Counted from the first letter of the stretch, positions 1 to 14,233 are shown. The stretch is 64,000 bases of DNA from Rhopalosiphum padi (GCF_020882245.1 NC_083597.1:58940152-59004151), one strand, 5' to 3'. The notes: a model not told the origin generated them from the sequence alone. Program-made: numbers and translations.

Positions 1-68
1 TGAATCGTTTGCCATTTGATATATTATTTACTTTAAACAATGGGATTTTCAAAATACCTCTACCTTAT

Positions 69-115
69 TCCTATTCACATCGTTTACGGTATGTCGGTAT
101 TGACTTATACGTTAA
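69..115 (+). repeat. Short repeat-family match, copy 1
   Basis: The motif ctattcacatcg…acggtatgtcggtattgacttata…gttaata recurs in diverged form at 11411-11461 and 27509-27556, in the same orientation. The shared core is about 45 bases. It is probably the edge of an old dispersed element. Confidence 0.5.
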
Positions 116-2021
116 TAACAGCTAATTATTATTATTTATTATAATTATTACTAGGTTTCTATTTTGTGGTTTATACTATATTATTATACATGGTATTCGT
201 TTTTTTAGAAATATATTAAAAATATATACATTATACAGTATATATATATGTAAACCATTGTTATATTAATGATATACATCATTTAATGTGTATTAAAATT
301 ATATTATGGCATACGCATTATAATATTATATCATTATACTAATAAAAAATATGTAATTTAAAATACTGGGCTGATTATCATTTCAGAAATTGAATATCAA
401 ATAAATTCAAATTTTCCTTTACATTGTATTTTAAAACTTTGTTTATAACCTCAGTATGTAATGTATTTTATAATATTATGTATTTTTTTAACTTTATTTT
501 TGTTTGTACAACAAATATACGATAAAATACATTACAATATTACACATTAAAAAAAAATATGTGGGTATATAAACAAGCAAACAAACATTGAGAAAAGAAA
601 GGGCAACGGCTAATGACAATCTCAAAGTAATTTTTTAAATTTTATTGTTTAATTTGTAATTATTGTTACCTAATTACAAGATTTTGATATATATATCTAG
701 TAGATCGTTCACATAGCACCATTAACATTTAATACGTCCTGGTTGATAACCAGAAATCATGAGGACTGAACAGTGGAAGATTAAAATATGAGTGTAGATT
801 CATTTGTAAAATTTTTCTAGTGAAATATTTTGTAAAGTTTTAATTTCGTTGATGTATTTTTTTGCATTTCGATAGTTGAGAGCTCATAGTGTAGATGTGT
901 TTTTAATTATTATGCATTTATAAATAAGAATCTTAGTATTGATATGTGTTTATTTATGATTATTGACAAATATTTTTAGTGAACTAAAAAAGGCTAGATA
1001 GCCTAACCTAGTAGACTTTATTCTACTATGTAATTCGTTATTTTAATGTTAACCCTAAATATTTTAATATAGATGAGGATAGTTTGAGTTGTTACATTGC
1101 TTTTTACTATTATGAGAATACTAATGTGAACAATTTCATCTTCTTTAAGTTCTTTGTAGTATAATCTCAGTGTTTGGCATTTGCTTATGTACCGTCAAAG
1201 CGAGTGAAATGGAACTTGAGTAGTGACTTGGAACACTATGACTAATGTTTACTCATTATGTTACAAATAGTGTACTTAAAACGATACAGTGGGAGTACGA
1301 GACGTGTGTATTGGACGGTTTCCGTTGTATTTTATCCAAAATAAAATATCATCATACATTATACTTAATAGATGAACTGTTGTTATAATTCGAATTATAT
1401 CTTTATAAAAAAATAACAAGCAGTTAATACAAACGTCTTATAGTCTTATACTATTGATTTGGTTCGGGTCAAAATGTATTATCCCCATTTTCGTGTATTT
1501 TAAAACGACGCATAAAATGTTGGTGTACTACCTTCGTTTATATTAATATCACTCATTGGTTTAACTTATTTATTTGGTTTATTTTAATATTATATATCTA
1601 AGTGTAGTTGGTATAAAAGGTTTGATTTCATCCAGTGAGACTTGACCAATAAAACGATTAAGTTAGTGGTCCTAAAATCGCCCGACTGGTAGTGAAACGA
1701 CTCTGTATTACCAACAACTGTTTTAAATTCAAATAACTTAAACACGAAAAAATAGCCTGAAAGAATTGCGAAAATGTGCACACTTAAAAAAGTGGAGTTT
1801 TTAGTGGTGCTCACTCAGGTGGTAAGATTTCGATAAGTGAAGTGGGGTAGTACAAAAATATAGTTGTAGTACCTTTAAATCGATGATGACTATTCTGTCA
1901 TGTTGATGCACTATATGTGTACCTACGAGTTAACTGGATGTATTGTATTGCTTGGTACTCCGTTGAAGAGTAGCAATATGATAGGTAAATTTTTGAGTTA
2001 AGTACAAGGTCGTCACGAAAA

Positions 2022-2690
2022 TTATTCTTGCATAACTTTAAATATTTGTGCCATGTTTGTGAAATGTGAGTTTAAGTCAAATGTCACTCCAAGGTATTCG
2101 ATGCACCTGTTCCATTCAACGTCTTGTCCATTTATTTTTATACGTCTTACACTGCATATTTTTAGTTCAGTATAAAGCACTGCTGTCCCTGTCAGGTTAG
2201 TCAAAATCTTTATCTGGTAGTTACCTCCAGGCTGTATTGAATGGTCACCAACGTTCAACTGAACTTGGATTTAGTTTATTATATGATATTGTTTCATGCT
2301 AGAATGAATGAACACAGTGTCGTCTACAAATATTGTGTGTTTATATTCTATTTGTTGAAGGCGTGTTAATTATATAAATATAAAATAGTAGGGGGGATTG
2401 ATATGGACGTTGTGGAACTTCGACTCAGGTATTACCTTGCATGAAAAAGTACATTATTTTATGAACCGGGAATATTTTGTTTATGGTAGTTTATAAAGTA
2501 TGCCTTTGTGCCAAACTTAATCAAATGCCTTTTCAAAGTCAAATTAAATATTTAAATGGCAGTAAACCATTCTTGAAGGAGATTGATAACTCATTGAATA
2601 GTTTGGCCTAGTTGGTTTTTAGTTAAGTATTCTGAGCGAGATGCATATTGTTCTGGCCTAAAATAATAATAGTTATCATTCATATAATAA
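2022..2690 (-). mobile_element. Decayed non-LTR retrotransposon (LINE), reverse transcriptase fragment
   Basis: Read on the minus strand, conserved reverse-transcriptase blocks appear in the right order but in different frames and with stops. DFEKAFD followed by a stop and VWHKGILYKL lies near 2490-2545 (family consensus AFDxVWHxGLL). A damaged PQG-like block follows near 2400-2440. TIFVDDTVFIHSS lies near 2300-2335, the FxDD catalytic box. After a stop comes an intact 78-codon stretch (2022-2258) with INGQDVEWNRCIEYLGVTFD, the segment that follows the catalytic box in Jockey-type elements. The endonuclease, RNase H and 3' end are not recognised, so this is a frame-shifted fossil. Boundaries are approximate. 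Confidence 0.85.
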
Positions 2691-2749
2691 ACAAGTACCA
2701 TTTGAACTGTAATTCAACCAGAAAGTACAGTTATAATTTACTACTAGTA

Positions 2750-3526
2750 TCCTTAGACAATCTAAATATTAAATTTGACTAAGTTTTTGAAATAATTTTT
2801 TATTTAAAAACTTGAAATACTTCACTATTACTTACATAAATTATAATTTTCGGTATAATATAATGAAAATTTCAAAACATTTTGACTAATTTTAACCTAT
2901 TTATACTTTTTTTAATTTTAACACGTCAAGGTTGAACATTGAATACAATGTTTTTTCCACAAAACTATATTTACGTAAAAACAGATAATTCATTGATACT
3001 TTACATGAAAATAAATAAAAAATCTTAAAACTTATAAAATATTTATTGAAAGTAAATATTTGAGATAAATGTTTGTACTTAGATAATGAAAAACACTGGT
3101 TATTTATAAGAATTTCTTACAGCAACCTAAACACAAAAAAAAAAAAATATAAATTTCAAACGTAAATTTTGACTAAATTTGATATTAAATAATAAAAATT
3201 TCTAGACTATTTGTAAATTATAAAAAAAATATATTAAATATTGATTTTAGGTTTTAAATTTTAAATTGTATGAACGTTTATACACAATTCTACTGAATGT
3301 CGCTATTTTCTTAGAATTTATTATAATAGTTAATGATATTTTATAATATGATCTGTTTTTGGAAAAAAATAGCATAACTTTCCATTACTATTAATAAAAA
3401 AATAATTTGTTAATATTGTATAAAAATATAAATAAAGGTATTAAGAAAATATATAGACTAAAATAATATATCCAATTAGAATCGTTTTTGTATGTAATAA
3501 TTTATCATCGAATTCAAATTTAACAC
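2750..3526 (+). repeat. Dispersed repeat copy (GATTCTAAGCG family), right terminus
   Basis: The right end, about 3478-3526, starts ttagaatcgtttttgtatg and continues with taatttatcatcgaattcaa. It matches the right end of the copy at 44003-44815 and the reversed ends at 24617 and 12324. The body to its left is AT-rich and similar in texture to the other copies. The left boundary at about 2750 is a guess; I could not see a left terminus. Confidence 0.5.
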
Positions 3527-5527
3527 AGTTAAACTGTGATTACAATGAAATATCCCATAACAAAGTACTATTACCTTACAGTCAAATATTTATTTATTTA
3601 ATTTTTTTTGTTAACAATGTGTAAAATGTTATATTATTGTTGTACATAATATCATCTTACACTGATAAAATCAGTTTAAAGTTGCTTTATACATACATTG
3701 AACTAGTTACGACTTGAAACGTTGATGTTTTGCAATAAGAATAAAAATGACATCCGGAAAAAAAAATGGAAAACATTTTCACTTCCTGTAGCGCATAATA
3801 AATGCTTTTAGTCGTAAAATCCTTCTTGCGAACTTGTTACAACGACAAACTTTATAATAAACTCTAGCGAACTTTAGTGATAAATTACCATAACGTGAAT
3901 TAACACCGCGAGTATAATTTCGATTAAAACATTGAAACAATTTGTCCTATTCGCCGTATGTTTTTTGATACTTAACATTAGTCAAGTATATATGTATCTG
4001 AATTTCTACAAAACAAATTCCGCTGAATCTTAATCGAAGATTTACTCTTTTAAGGTTATGGCATATTATTCTATCAATTGGATATTGAAATACTGGGTAG
4101 TGTAATAAAGAGCGTTAGTATACATTTTAATGACATTATTTATATTAAAATTTATTTGAATTCACGGGTGAAATACTGTAATAGTAAACTATTTTACCAC
4201 CAAAGCGATATCTCATACTATTTTTATTTAGTAGTGTTAATTAAACATAATATGTTACGTTTTGTTATACAAATTGATCAAGTCAATTCTTCTAACAGTG
4301 AGTTTATATTTATTCACTAGCTTATCAAAACATTTATTCATATTATTTTTTAATAGTTTATATATATTAAAACAACAAAAATATAGTAATTTGTATTCGA
4401 ATAAAAAAAATATAGTCATAAAACATATTTGAACTCATTGTTTGATAGTTTTAAATTATAATATAAATCAAAACTATACTTTACATGAATTTTTAATATA
4501 TGTATAATATTAGCATACAAATTAAGTTTCATAAAATAATTATAGTTTTATCCGAGAAAAATATTTATTTATTTTATGATTGTATTTATTTTGTAAGATA
4601 AATGATATAAATCTGGTATCTTCTAAATATATCACAAGTATAATAATAATCAGTAATCACCTAATAATGATGACATTTATAGAGATTAGTTATCACTCAT
4701 GAGCTATCACTAATAATTGTTATCCTTAGGATTCTAAAACAATATTTAAATGGCTACCTTATACTTCATAATTATATTTTAATTAGATTAATTTGTAACT
4801 TATGGATTTATTACGGTACTCGTCTAAAAACTTATGGAATATTAGAAAAACTTAAATGAGTTATTTATTTACTTTATTTAAAAAAAAGCACTTTTTTGTT
4901 TATTAATATTTCAAATTCTTGGATTTGTGTTTCAAAGTTACTCAAACATTTTAAACGTAATTCCAACTCATAATTCAGAAAAATAATCCAGCAATGTTTT
5001 TATTTGGTTAAAAAAATATTAGTTACATGGTTACATCTAAATAATAAAATAATATTATAAGATAATAAATTTAAATAACTATAAACGGAAAAATATAATA
5101 TAATTAAAAATATTTATTATAATAATGTAAGCCATAATGTGTGATGTATTTAATTTAACCATATTTTACAATATGCCTTTAAAATAATTGGACAATAATA
5201 AATATATAATTAAAAATTATTTCAACAATTATATCTACAGTCTACATAGTATCTATGTATGGTTGTTTAGATAGTTATAGTTATAAATTATATATCTGTA
5301 GTACTATCATTCGTGAAGGACGAAAGCACATTTGAAATGTCAACTGAAATGTTCTTTATTAGTTTTTTTTTTTTAAATAATCCATTAAAAAAAAAAAATT
5401 ACAAGATATTTCGTCGTAAACATAATACGCTCAATATATTATATGCTCTAGCATATCGTTAGACTCCTCATGGCAATGCATAAATAAATCACTCGACTGT
5501 TAACATAATTTAATTTAATGTTTACAG

Positions 5528-5644
5528 ATGCAAAACCGATAATTCCAGCTGAAATAAGCAAGGAAGAAATAAGTCCATACTGGTCTTTCAATGAAACTGC
5601 TGATATATCCAAGTACGAAGATTTCGACCATAGAAAGTTCTTAG
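5528..5644 (+). CDS. dpr-like Ig-superfamily gene, internal exon encoding the N-terminal linker
   Basis: This is an internal exon of 117 bases. The acceptor is tttacag (ending 5527) and the donor is AG|gtaatt (intron starts 5645). Only one frame is open: two bases complete a split codon, 38 codons follow, and one base is left over. The peptide starts AKPIIPAEISKEEIS and continues with PYWSFNETADISKYEDF. It is acidic, has one N-glycosylation site (NET) and no Ig strands, so it reads as an extracellular linker between the signal peptide and the first Ig domain. The leftover base plus the first two bases of the next exon form a Glu codon, giving a clean in-frame join (…RKFL-E-HEL…). The linkage rests on matching phase, same strand and plausible protein order; there is no transcript evidence. 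The preceding exon must end with one base of a codon and was not found. Confidence 0.72.
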
Positions 5645-8480
5645 GTAATTATGAAAGAGTTAGAAACATTTTTTATTTTAAAATCTTTAAATAGTTGTGT
5701 ACAATAAGAATATTTAATGTATGGGATATGGGAAGGCAATGTATTTTTATGTATCTACACAATACAAAGTAATATGATAAAAAATATATGGTCATACATA
5801 TATTATGGTGGTAATCGTTTGATGATTAAAAAATGATTTCGAATGATTATAATTTGTAATATTTTCTATTAATTTTTATGGTATAATGTAAACACAATTT
5901 TTAACAAAATTAATTTTTATATTTTTTGGGTTGATTAATGACTACCCAATTAATTATATTAATGTGATAATACAATTTATTGTAAAATTTAAGTTTATAA
6001 AATAAAAAATAATCAAATATAGTACACTTTTTATTTATTTTTACTCCCAGTCCCTCGTACTCATTTATCATTAACTTATTATAGCATTTATACAATTATT
6101 TTATTTTTTTAACTATTACGATTTTTCAAATATTTTAATTTAAAGGTAAAAAAATCATAATAATAATTTAGACACGAGATATAATATATAAAACTGTTAG
6201 TTAATTTCATATTTACGCAAATATTTAAAAGTATTAAATTAAATTTGTTCTTCAATATCGATGATAAAACTATATTATTTAGGATATTTCTTTTAGTAAT
6301 CACTGTCGAATTGTAATAAATATTATTTTTTGATAAGTTTTAGTTACTTTATTGTATTTTTATTTTTTAAATAGTTGTACACTACTTTTGACGACATGAT
6401 TTATAACAGGAACATTTATGACAATTAATAAAGTGTTTAAATACGTTTTTTACTGTGTCCTAATTTAAAGGGTCTAAATTCAGAAAATATGTGGTGATGG
6501 CAAATCGTTTAAATAATTAATTGGTGTTTATAAATATGAAAATATCATCACTCTTTGAATTTTTTTGTATAGTTAAAAGTTATTAGGTAACAAGTCTAAC
6601 TTCCGGAAATAATCGTTTATGTATCAGTGCTATATTTTTAGAGTTTAAATATTTGTATTAATCTACATGCATGTATGTATGTAATTTATCAATACAATAA
6701 ATAAATAAATAATAAAAAAAAATGTCAAGTGCTTCGAATAAGTGAATTCTAATAAGCTTTCATCGCTGTTAGGGGATTTAACTATTTATTTTATCCAGTG
6801 ACCCAGTCATGTAAAAATATCAAACGCACATAATTCTGTCAATAAATAGTAAAGTACTATTGTATTGAAATGCCGATCATTATTATGAATTATTAAAATT
6901 ATTAATATTTGATTAATATTTTAAAATGTTTAGCAATATTACTATATTATGATTTAAATCATTGATTTTTTCAACTACATACATCTTAAAATATTACTAA
7001 CGCAATAATGTAATTAAAATAAAAAAATAATTATTATTATATTTTCGTCATTGCTTTAAAATCGTAATAATTGTTTTATTTTTTCCACTTCAATTTAATC
7101 ATTAAATTAAGTTGTTGTAGCAAATACGTACGTATTTTGTACAATTTATTCCCGTAATAGAATACAATAGTAATAATGATTTACGAGCTGAATAAATTGG
7201 CGGAAAAAAACGTATGTTACCCACATGCGGGTTGGCGTTAACAGAATACAAAACATGCTTCATTGGGTGATTTAATCGACTTTTCTATAAAAAAAAAAAA
7301 TGTGTACGACATTAAAACGATTGACGTCAAAATATACAAATTAGGCTGCACAACGAAATCGCAGTGACTATTACCAATTGTTTCCCTCCATTAAATTTAT
7401 ATTACACCCGAATTATAGCGTCCTGGTTACAAAGCCAAAACAATTGTTCAAATGAACATATTTTAATTTTAGACGATTTGATTATGCCATATCGTCTTGC
7501 AGTTCATTATACCACGTTAAAAATAATATTAATGTAACAATTTCGTGTATGAAGAATCCGTAAACACGTGTTTTAATAATGTATATTTAGTTACCGCCGT
7601 GTGTTATTATACCGGTATTATATTTGGTAGGTATAAGGTATTAAAAAAAAAAAAAAAATATTTATACAAAATCAAAAGGATTTGGTGACAATCGTGGGTA
7701 GATTTTTATCCGTTTGCACGTTCCATTTTAAGTGCTTTCATTTGCATATATCGGTCGAACATATTGTAAAAATATCACGTCCCACATATTACGATGTGTA
7801 TAATACACGTATTACTGCTGCAGTAATCTCATCCACAGACTACATTTACAGCGTACACATAGGTATAGCAAGAGAATGGCTGTTCTTTGAGCATAATAAT
7901 AATACATCGCCATCGTTTTATCGATGTGACGATGTCAATGCCATCGTTTCGTTCATCTATAAGCTTAGCCTTCACATAAGTGTCATCTTAATACGAATTT
8001 TACCTGTTTGTGCGTCCGCCTTATAATGGAGTTCGCCGGACAATTCCGAAAATAAAATTCACAGATAATCTATAGTATGTTGGTAGCTGATTTTCGATTA
8101 TATTTTAATTGTTAAAGTGAAATAAAAGTAAAAGAAAGTACCTCGAGTTCATAAAAAAAAGGAGAGTGCTCAGTAAATAATTGTTGAAAACCGGTGCCAT
8201 CGTGAAATATATTTTTTTTTTATTATTATTATTTAAAACAAATTGATTAATATTCATAAAGACAATTCTGTTAATAACATTTATTACATCCATCAAAATA
8301 CATCTAATAAATTATGTGTACTTAAATCAATAATTAATTTTAAATTATTATTAGGTATTGTGATATTATATTATGGTGTTACTTTTTGTCTATACATTTT
8401 CAATAAATAGTAATATTGTATAATTATTATTAATTTGAAGTATATGAAGTATATGAAGAAATATTGAAGGTTTATAGTAA

Positions 8481-8481
8481 A

Positions 8482-8512
<31 letters not shown>
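8481..8512. repeat. TA microsatellite
   Basis: A run of alternating A and T (aatatatatatatatatata and on), with one interruption (ttatat) near its end. Confidence 0.85.
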
Positions 8513-8513
<1 letters not shown>

Positions 8514-11410
8514 AAATATATGGTATATGTATAATATTAAAATAACGAAAAAAAAATGTATAGTTTAATTAAATTGACAATTTTAAAGCAAAATATTCTA
8601 TTTTGTGGATCATTTTTTATATGATTTTTTTAAATTTGAATTTCAACAAATCTGTCTATTTGTGTATTTATAATAATACAATTTTAAAATTTCTTACACT
8701 TTAATATAAGGTTTTAAGTATGTTTTTTTAATGCCTTTTTACAAATTAGTGATCAAATTCATCAATAAATTATAAAATTATTTTCAAAATAATGGATGTA
8801 ACGAATAAATAGTCAGAAACTCTTATTATATGAACATCAAATATAATACAAGTCATATAAACAACAGATAATAAAGTTATTTAATGAATATATTATGTCC
8901 ATATGTGTCTTGAGAAAGTCTAATCATGTTATTATACTTTCCAATAAATCACAAAAACATGAATTACAAATTTATATATATGAGTATATTTAAATAAAAA
9001 TATAATAGATATAATAGATTCTTACAAATTTATCATTTATTTTTTATAAATATTTAAAATGTTTAATTATCCAACATGCATTGTTTGATACATTTTTTAT
9101 AATATAATTTACTTTATTACAATGGTTGAATGATATTCAAAGTAGTAAAATAATTATAGAAGTTAATGATAATAATACTACAGCGAATTCAAGAATAATA
9201 TATGTCTTATTCACTTTCAACGCATTTGTCTAAAGTATTGTGTATAATATATAAACATATTGTAGTTAAGTAATAATTATTATGTTAAATTAAACTTTTT
9301 GTTTTAAATAGTTAGTTACTACAACAGCATTAAACCATACATTAAGATAGATTTCAAGATATTATAGTACATAATTATTAATACAAATATTATTGGAATT
9401 AATTTTATTTCTTATTTAAACATAATTTAATAATTTACATTTTGTTACCAATGAGTTTAGATATATATTATAACTAACAATTTTTTAAGCGTTTGAGCTG
9501 CACACAAATATTAATTCAGTTTTTTTTTTACCCGAGCGAAAAAAAAACTTATTTGTTTGCTAATTTTATATTTCTAGCATGTATGGTAATCAATTGAATT
9601 ATCATATTTTGTGCATAATACCCACACATTTCATAATATTATATGCGTTATTGCACTGAACAATGTATATTAATACTTAAAAGGAAATGCAAATACATTT
9701 TTTGTGAATTTTTTTCATTGCTGTTCTTAATACATAATACCTGCATTATAAACATTGTATACATATATATGTGTGTATATATTTAAATTTAATAGGTTAA
9801 AGTTTAGTATATCTGTAACGTCAATAACTCTATAACGTTGTGTTAATATTTCGAATATAAAAGTAATTTATATATCAGCCAAATAGTGTCAATAGAAAAC
9901 TCAGTTCCTTCATATGTATTTGGAGTATTATTTATTTTAATACTACGTGATCCAAAAAATAAATATTAACCCCTATTTTAGATTCTGGACCTTATGATGT
10001 CTATTGGTTAAATAATGATATTTTTTTTTTGTTTTTTTATAGACATTTTTTAATTTCACAAAAATGGTTTAAATTTTCAATATTTAGTGTAATATTTGGT
10101 AGCAAATTGTACATACTTTGTCAAAAAAAAAAAAACTAGTACCTACTCATAAAAATATTTCAGAAAAAAATAAAATTACTGAAACAGGAATATTTACGCA
10201 ATACAAATTTTCAGCAAAATGAATTTGTTTTTTTGCTTTATTAAACAAAACTCTTATAAACTCTTATATACATTTAAATAACATACTTTTCCTGGTGGGT
10301 TTTAAATTTTTATTTTAACTGTAGCTTAATAATATTTATTAATATATTTCATACATTTTATACCATTTTAAAACATATATAATAATTTGAATTAAATCTT
10401 ATAAGAAATAATATTATTTTATGAAAAACTATAAATATATGAATATGAATAACCTCATATGTATGAATATTTGAAGAATAAAAGTGATTTATTATTTATT
10501 AGAGTTTATAATACACTGTATTGACAGAATATGTCTCACTTATATTATTAATGAAAACAGGCTTCGTGAAATGATGTAAAAATATAGTATTCATATCATT
10601 AATTATTTGTTATAGGTATTATAGGTACTGTATTATTGTTGTGTGTTATTTTATTCTAAGTAGAGCAATAAATGTATGGTTTTTAAAATGCTGTTCTTAT
10701 TTTGTGTCTAACGTCATTTTTAAGACTAGTAAAGAATCATCAATCTTTAAGGGTGGATTAATATAAAAACATTATCATCTATTTTGTACTTTTAAGAGGG
10801 CGAATAAAAATTATACTGGAGAAAAAAAATTAAAACAGAAAACAGGAATATTTTCATAAAAAAAGTATTAAAAGTTATTTTGACAGTGTCTTTTATTGTA
10901 AATCAAAAATGAATAACTGTATAGGTACAATACGTAAATACACAATATAATGTTAATAGTTGATTTTTATACTAAAGATTATACTAGCTGTTTCTAGATG
11001 CCATATAATTTTCAAAATATTTTAATTATTTATGAGTAAAAAATCGAATTGTTATTGTTTTTTTTCGATTTTCTGTTAATAAAATATTTGTATGTATGTA
11101 TAAAAACTACAAAATATTATTAGAGATTCTCCATAAAATGTTTTTATTGCAATTTAAAAATATCGAAAATGCATTTGTATTTCACATTTTTCTTTTTGTT
11201 GGATATTTAAATTTAAGTTAAAACAGGAGAAATTGGATACAAAAATTACTTGTTCTTTACGATTTAAGTTTAGAATTAAATAATATTAAATATTAATTGT
11301 AGAGATTTTAAATTGTATGCCATCATATAGCTATATTATTATTTTTATAACTACACAATGCAATAAATTTTCAAAGTATTTATGCTAGTTTTAAGTTATT
11401 TATACCACGG

Positions 11411-11461
11411 ACCTATTCACACGACTTTAGGGTACGTTGGTATTGATTTATAAGTTAATAC
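11411..11461 (+). repeat. Short repeat-family match, copy 2
   Basis: acctattcacacgacttt…gggtacgttggtattgattt…ataagttaata is a diverged copy of the segment at 69-115. Confidence 0.5.
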
Positions 11462-12323
11462 AAATAATAAATAATGTGTATATTGTATAATGTAATATAA
11501 TATATGGGATGTTTTAGGCAAAAGTTAGTTCAACATACCGTACTACTATTAGAAAAAATACTAATAAAATATCTTTAAAAATATAGTCTGACACACCGTA
11601 ACACATCATAACCATTTTTGATAATACGCAATGATTTATCATATTTTCTTATATTATATATTAAATGTTCATTATTATGTATATTACCATTTACACCAAC
11701 TCACAAATAAAATAGTTAAGAGTGCAGGCTACCTGTCTTATGTATATGTTTTTTATCTTATTATTTACACAGAGTTCAATAACAGATAATTATTTTTATA
11801 ATAATTATGTTATACAACATATAATATTATAATATATATTTTATATATAGAATAAATAGAATATTATACTGAATACTTGATCCAAGTATGCAAATTAATC
11901 CTACTTAAATTATTATCCTGAACAGCTACATGGTCGAATAATATTGGTTATAAATTTAATTTACCAAACAATAATAAATGAATCAATAAATATTAATTTG
12001 TTGATAAAGACGTATAGAAGAAATCGCTTAATCGTCCTAAGTACATTATCCGAATAAATTATAACAGTAATAGAATTATATTTTATAAAGATATGCTGTT
12101 CGTACACTTACATAATTAATTTATTACATTAAATTGATAATATGAATGTTTATGTTATTATTTAATAAGACAATTTGAAAAAAAAATAATGATATTTCAA
12201 TAACCAGATTAATTTAATGTAAGTTAAATATGAAAATAAATTCGGAAAATTCGTTCTGCTATAATATATTAGATGTGAGTTTAACACATTATATGTATTG
12301 AGACATTAAGTATACTTAAATGG

Positions 12324-12838
12324 ATGTGTTAAGTTTGATTCAATGATAAATCATTGTATATACTATATAACATATATTATGTAAACGATTCTTTTAAAGG
12401 AAACCACTTATTGTCACCCTATATATTTCTAAGGATATATTATTATTATATATTTTTATTACTATGAGTTATATATTTTTCTATTTTAATAAAGAAGTTG
12501 AATTAATGTTTTCCAAAAATAAATCGTATATAGCATATGACAATAATTATAATACAGCTGTTAATAATAGTCCCTACCATAGAATTATATGGATAAAAAA
12601 AACTTAAAATTTATGCAAATATTTGAAAATTGTTGTAAGTAAATTAATTAAAAGGTTATTTTTTGTTTAAATATCTTATTTTGTCAAATTTATAATATCA
12701 AATGTTTATAACGAACAATTGTTATAACAATACATATTTTAGATTTACACATTATACCTTTTTTATTTATTATTATTTTTAGATTCAAAATTTTAAAACT
12801 AATAGTTTCATCGTGGTTTTTCGGACGCATTAGAATTT
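12324..12838 (-). repeat. Dispersed repeat copy (GATTCTAAGCG family), reversed
   Basis: Bases 12324-12359 (atgtgttaagtttgattcaa and on) differ by only a few bases from 24617-24652 and from the reverse complement of 3490-3526. The expected acgattc signal follows at about 12385. A degenerate opposite terminus, cgcattagaat, ends near 12838. I read it as a shortened and diverged minus-orientation copy. Confidence 0.45.
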
Positions 12839-13639
12839 AATTTTTAAGTTATAATTAACTCTCTGTGGTATTAATAAAATATTCGATCAATCGAACTATA
12901 GAAATTAATCAACAATGTTTTTATATTATTTTATTAAACGTTTAATTACTAGATAAAGTCATATTATGCTATCAATTTGATGTAACATAATTATCTTAAA
13001 TAATAATAAATAAAGGTAAACCAATACCTATGTAGTGTGTACAATGCATGTCTATGTTAAAACAATTAAAGCAGTTTTAGTAAACTGTCATAAATAGATT
13101 AAACTTATCGCACGAGGCTACTGCTCCATTTACTAGAACGAAATCAATTAATTTATATAGTACGTCGTACATGTAACCGGTATTGCCATTAAAGTATTAA
13201 ACACACATTATAATGACACACATCGATAATAAACGAGGCAATTTACACATTATAAATTCTTCATGTATTTATTTACACAAGTATACATTTCCTCAAATCG
13301 AATCCACATTTAATCAATTGACGATACTACTAAAGTTTTGATCTGTCGAGAATTAAATTATATTTTAATAATATACCGCAATAATATCTACAACTACAGT
13401 AAATGATTAATGTATTCCTGTTTCTCAGTTAATGAAGCGATTTTATGTTAAAACTATAGTAAATCGAAGTACATAATATTAATTAACTTAATCAATTATA
13501 CGAATACTTGTTGATATACATTTTTTTTTTTTTTTGCTTTATTTACATAGCAATATACAAGTAATACAATATTCCACCCACACAATTAGTTTAACGTACA
13601 ATAATAACTTGTATCTTGTGTTTTGCAAATAGTAAGTTA

Positions 13640-14233
13640 AATTCGTCGAAGACCGCAATATTTCCTAAATTACATTTATTTTTCACGTTGCCTACTGGTT
13701 TATTGAGTGTATTGAGTGGTCGGGCTCAATAATAGCGTAAGTACCAACTTGTGAATTTTCAGTAAATTGGAATTTCACCACGGTCGATTTAAGGCGATCG
13801 ATACGTCTATCCGGTGAAAAGAAAGAATAAAGTAGCTTAAAATTATTTTTAAAATGTGTACACAACATGTGTGTTGGGTTATTCGGTGCTCTGTCGCGTG
13901 AAGGATTAAACCGCGTATGGGTGAGAATATGGTGGAAAATAAAAGAGACGCGTTAGTGTTAATTTCACGCACTTGAAGTTTTCAGTGCGATGAATGCGTC
14001 TAACGATTATTACGCTTCAGTTGACGCACACACGGGCGCGTGCGCTCACATACACACACACACATAGACTATAATATTGCAAAACTATTAATTAACGCGA
14101 CCACAAGCACATTAACATTACAACGTCCCCACCCCGTACACACACTTACACGATACGAATTTGTTGTGGTGTTTAATTACATTTTTTTTTTTTTTTTTGT
14201 TTTTTTTTTCCATACTCGTATGTCACTTCGCAG
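13640..14233 (+). other. GC-richer intron flank just upstream of the Ig-opening exon
   Basis: This stretch has noticeably more CpG than the rest of the intron (for example acacgggcgcgtgcgctcac near 14030-14050). It includes a short CA microsatellite at about 14047-14063 and a poly-T-rich tract at about 14179-14210 that probably serves as the polypyrimidine tract of the acceptor. The long plus-strand opening across 14040-14462 is a shadow of the exon in another frame. An alternative promoter or first exon is possible but not shown. Confidence 0.4.

Larger units (their letters stand above)
1..5527. other. Upstream intron or 5' flank of the dpr-like gene
   Basis: The sequence before the first recognised exon is AT-rich and I see no coding exon in it. 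The first recognised exon starts inside a codon, so at least one earlier exon, normally carrying the initiator methionine and signal peptide, must lie here unrecognised or left of the window. Contents: a short dispersed-repeat match near 69-115; a slightly GC-richer stretch at about 1150-2000 that I could not identify; a decayed LINE reverse transcriptase on the minus strand at about 2022-2690; a dispersed-repeat copy ending at about 3526; and AT-rich DNA without visible features from 3527 to 5500. The open frames at 1590-1814 (minus) and 4078-4320 (plus) show no recognisable family. Confidence 0.6.
5645..14233 (+). other. Intron 1 of the recognised exons (8.6 kb)
   Basis: Begins gtaatt and ends cttcgcag. 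It is almost entirely AT-rich, single-copy-looking DNA. Visible contents: a TA microsatellite at about 8481-8512; a repeat-family match at about 11411-11461; a dispersed-repeat copy from 12324 to about 12838; and a GC-richer stretch from about 13640 into exon 14234. Minor coding-length openings at 5910-6095, 6109-6303, 7682-8026, 8105-8296 and 13775-13972 have no recognisable domain and no supporting splice or codon signal. The 7130-8050 stretch is slightly less AT-rich than its surroundings, but I could not assign it. Confidence 0.65.

Noticed and set aside
1590..1814. Minus-strand opening of 74 codons
   Set aside because: No recognisable domain and no splice context; it lies downstream of the RT fossil but shows no RNase H motif.
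7682..8026. Plus-strand opening of 114 codons
   Set aside because: Among the longest in the window, but the peptide matches no family I know, shows no signal or domain pattern, and sits in an intron.
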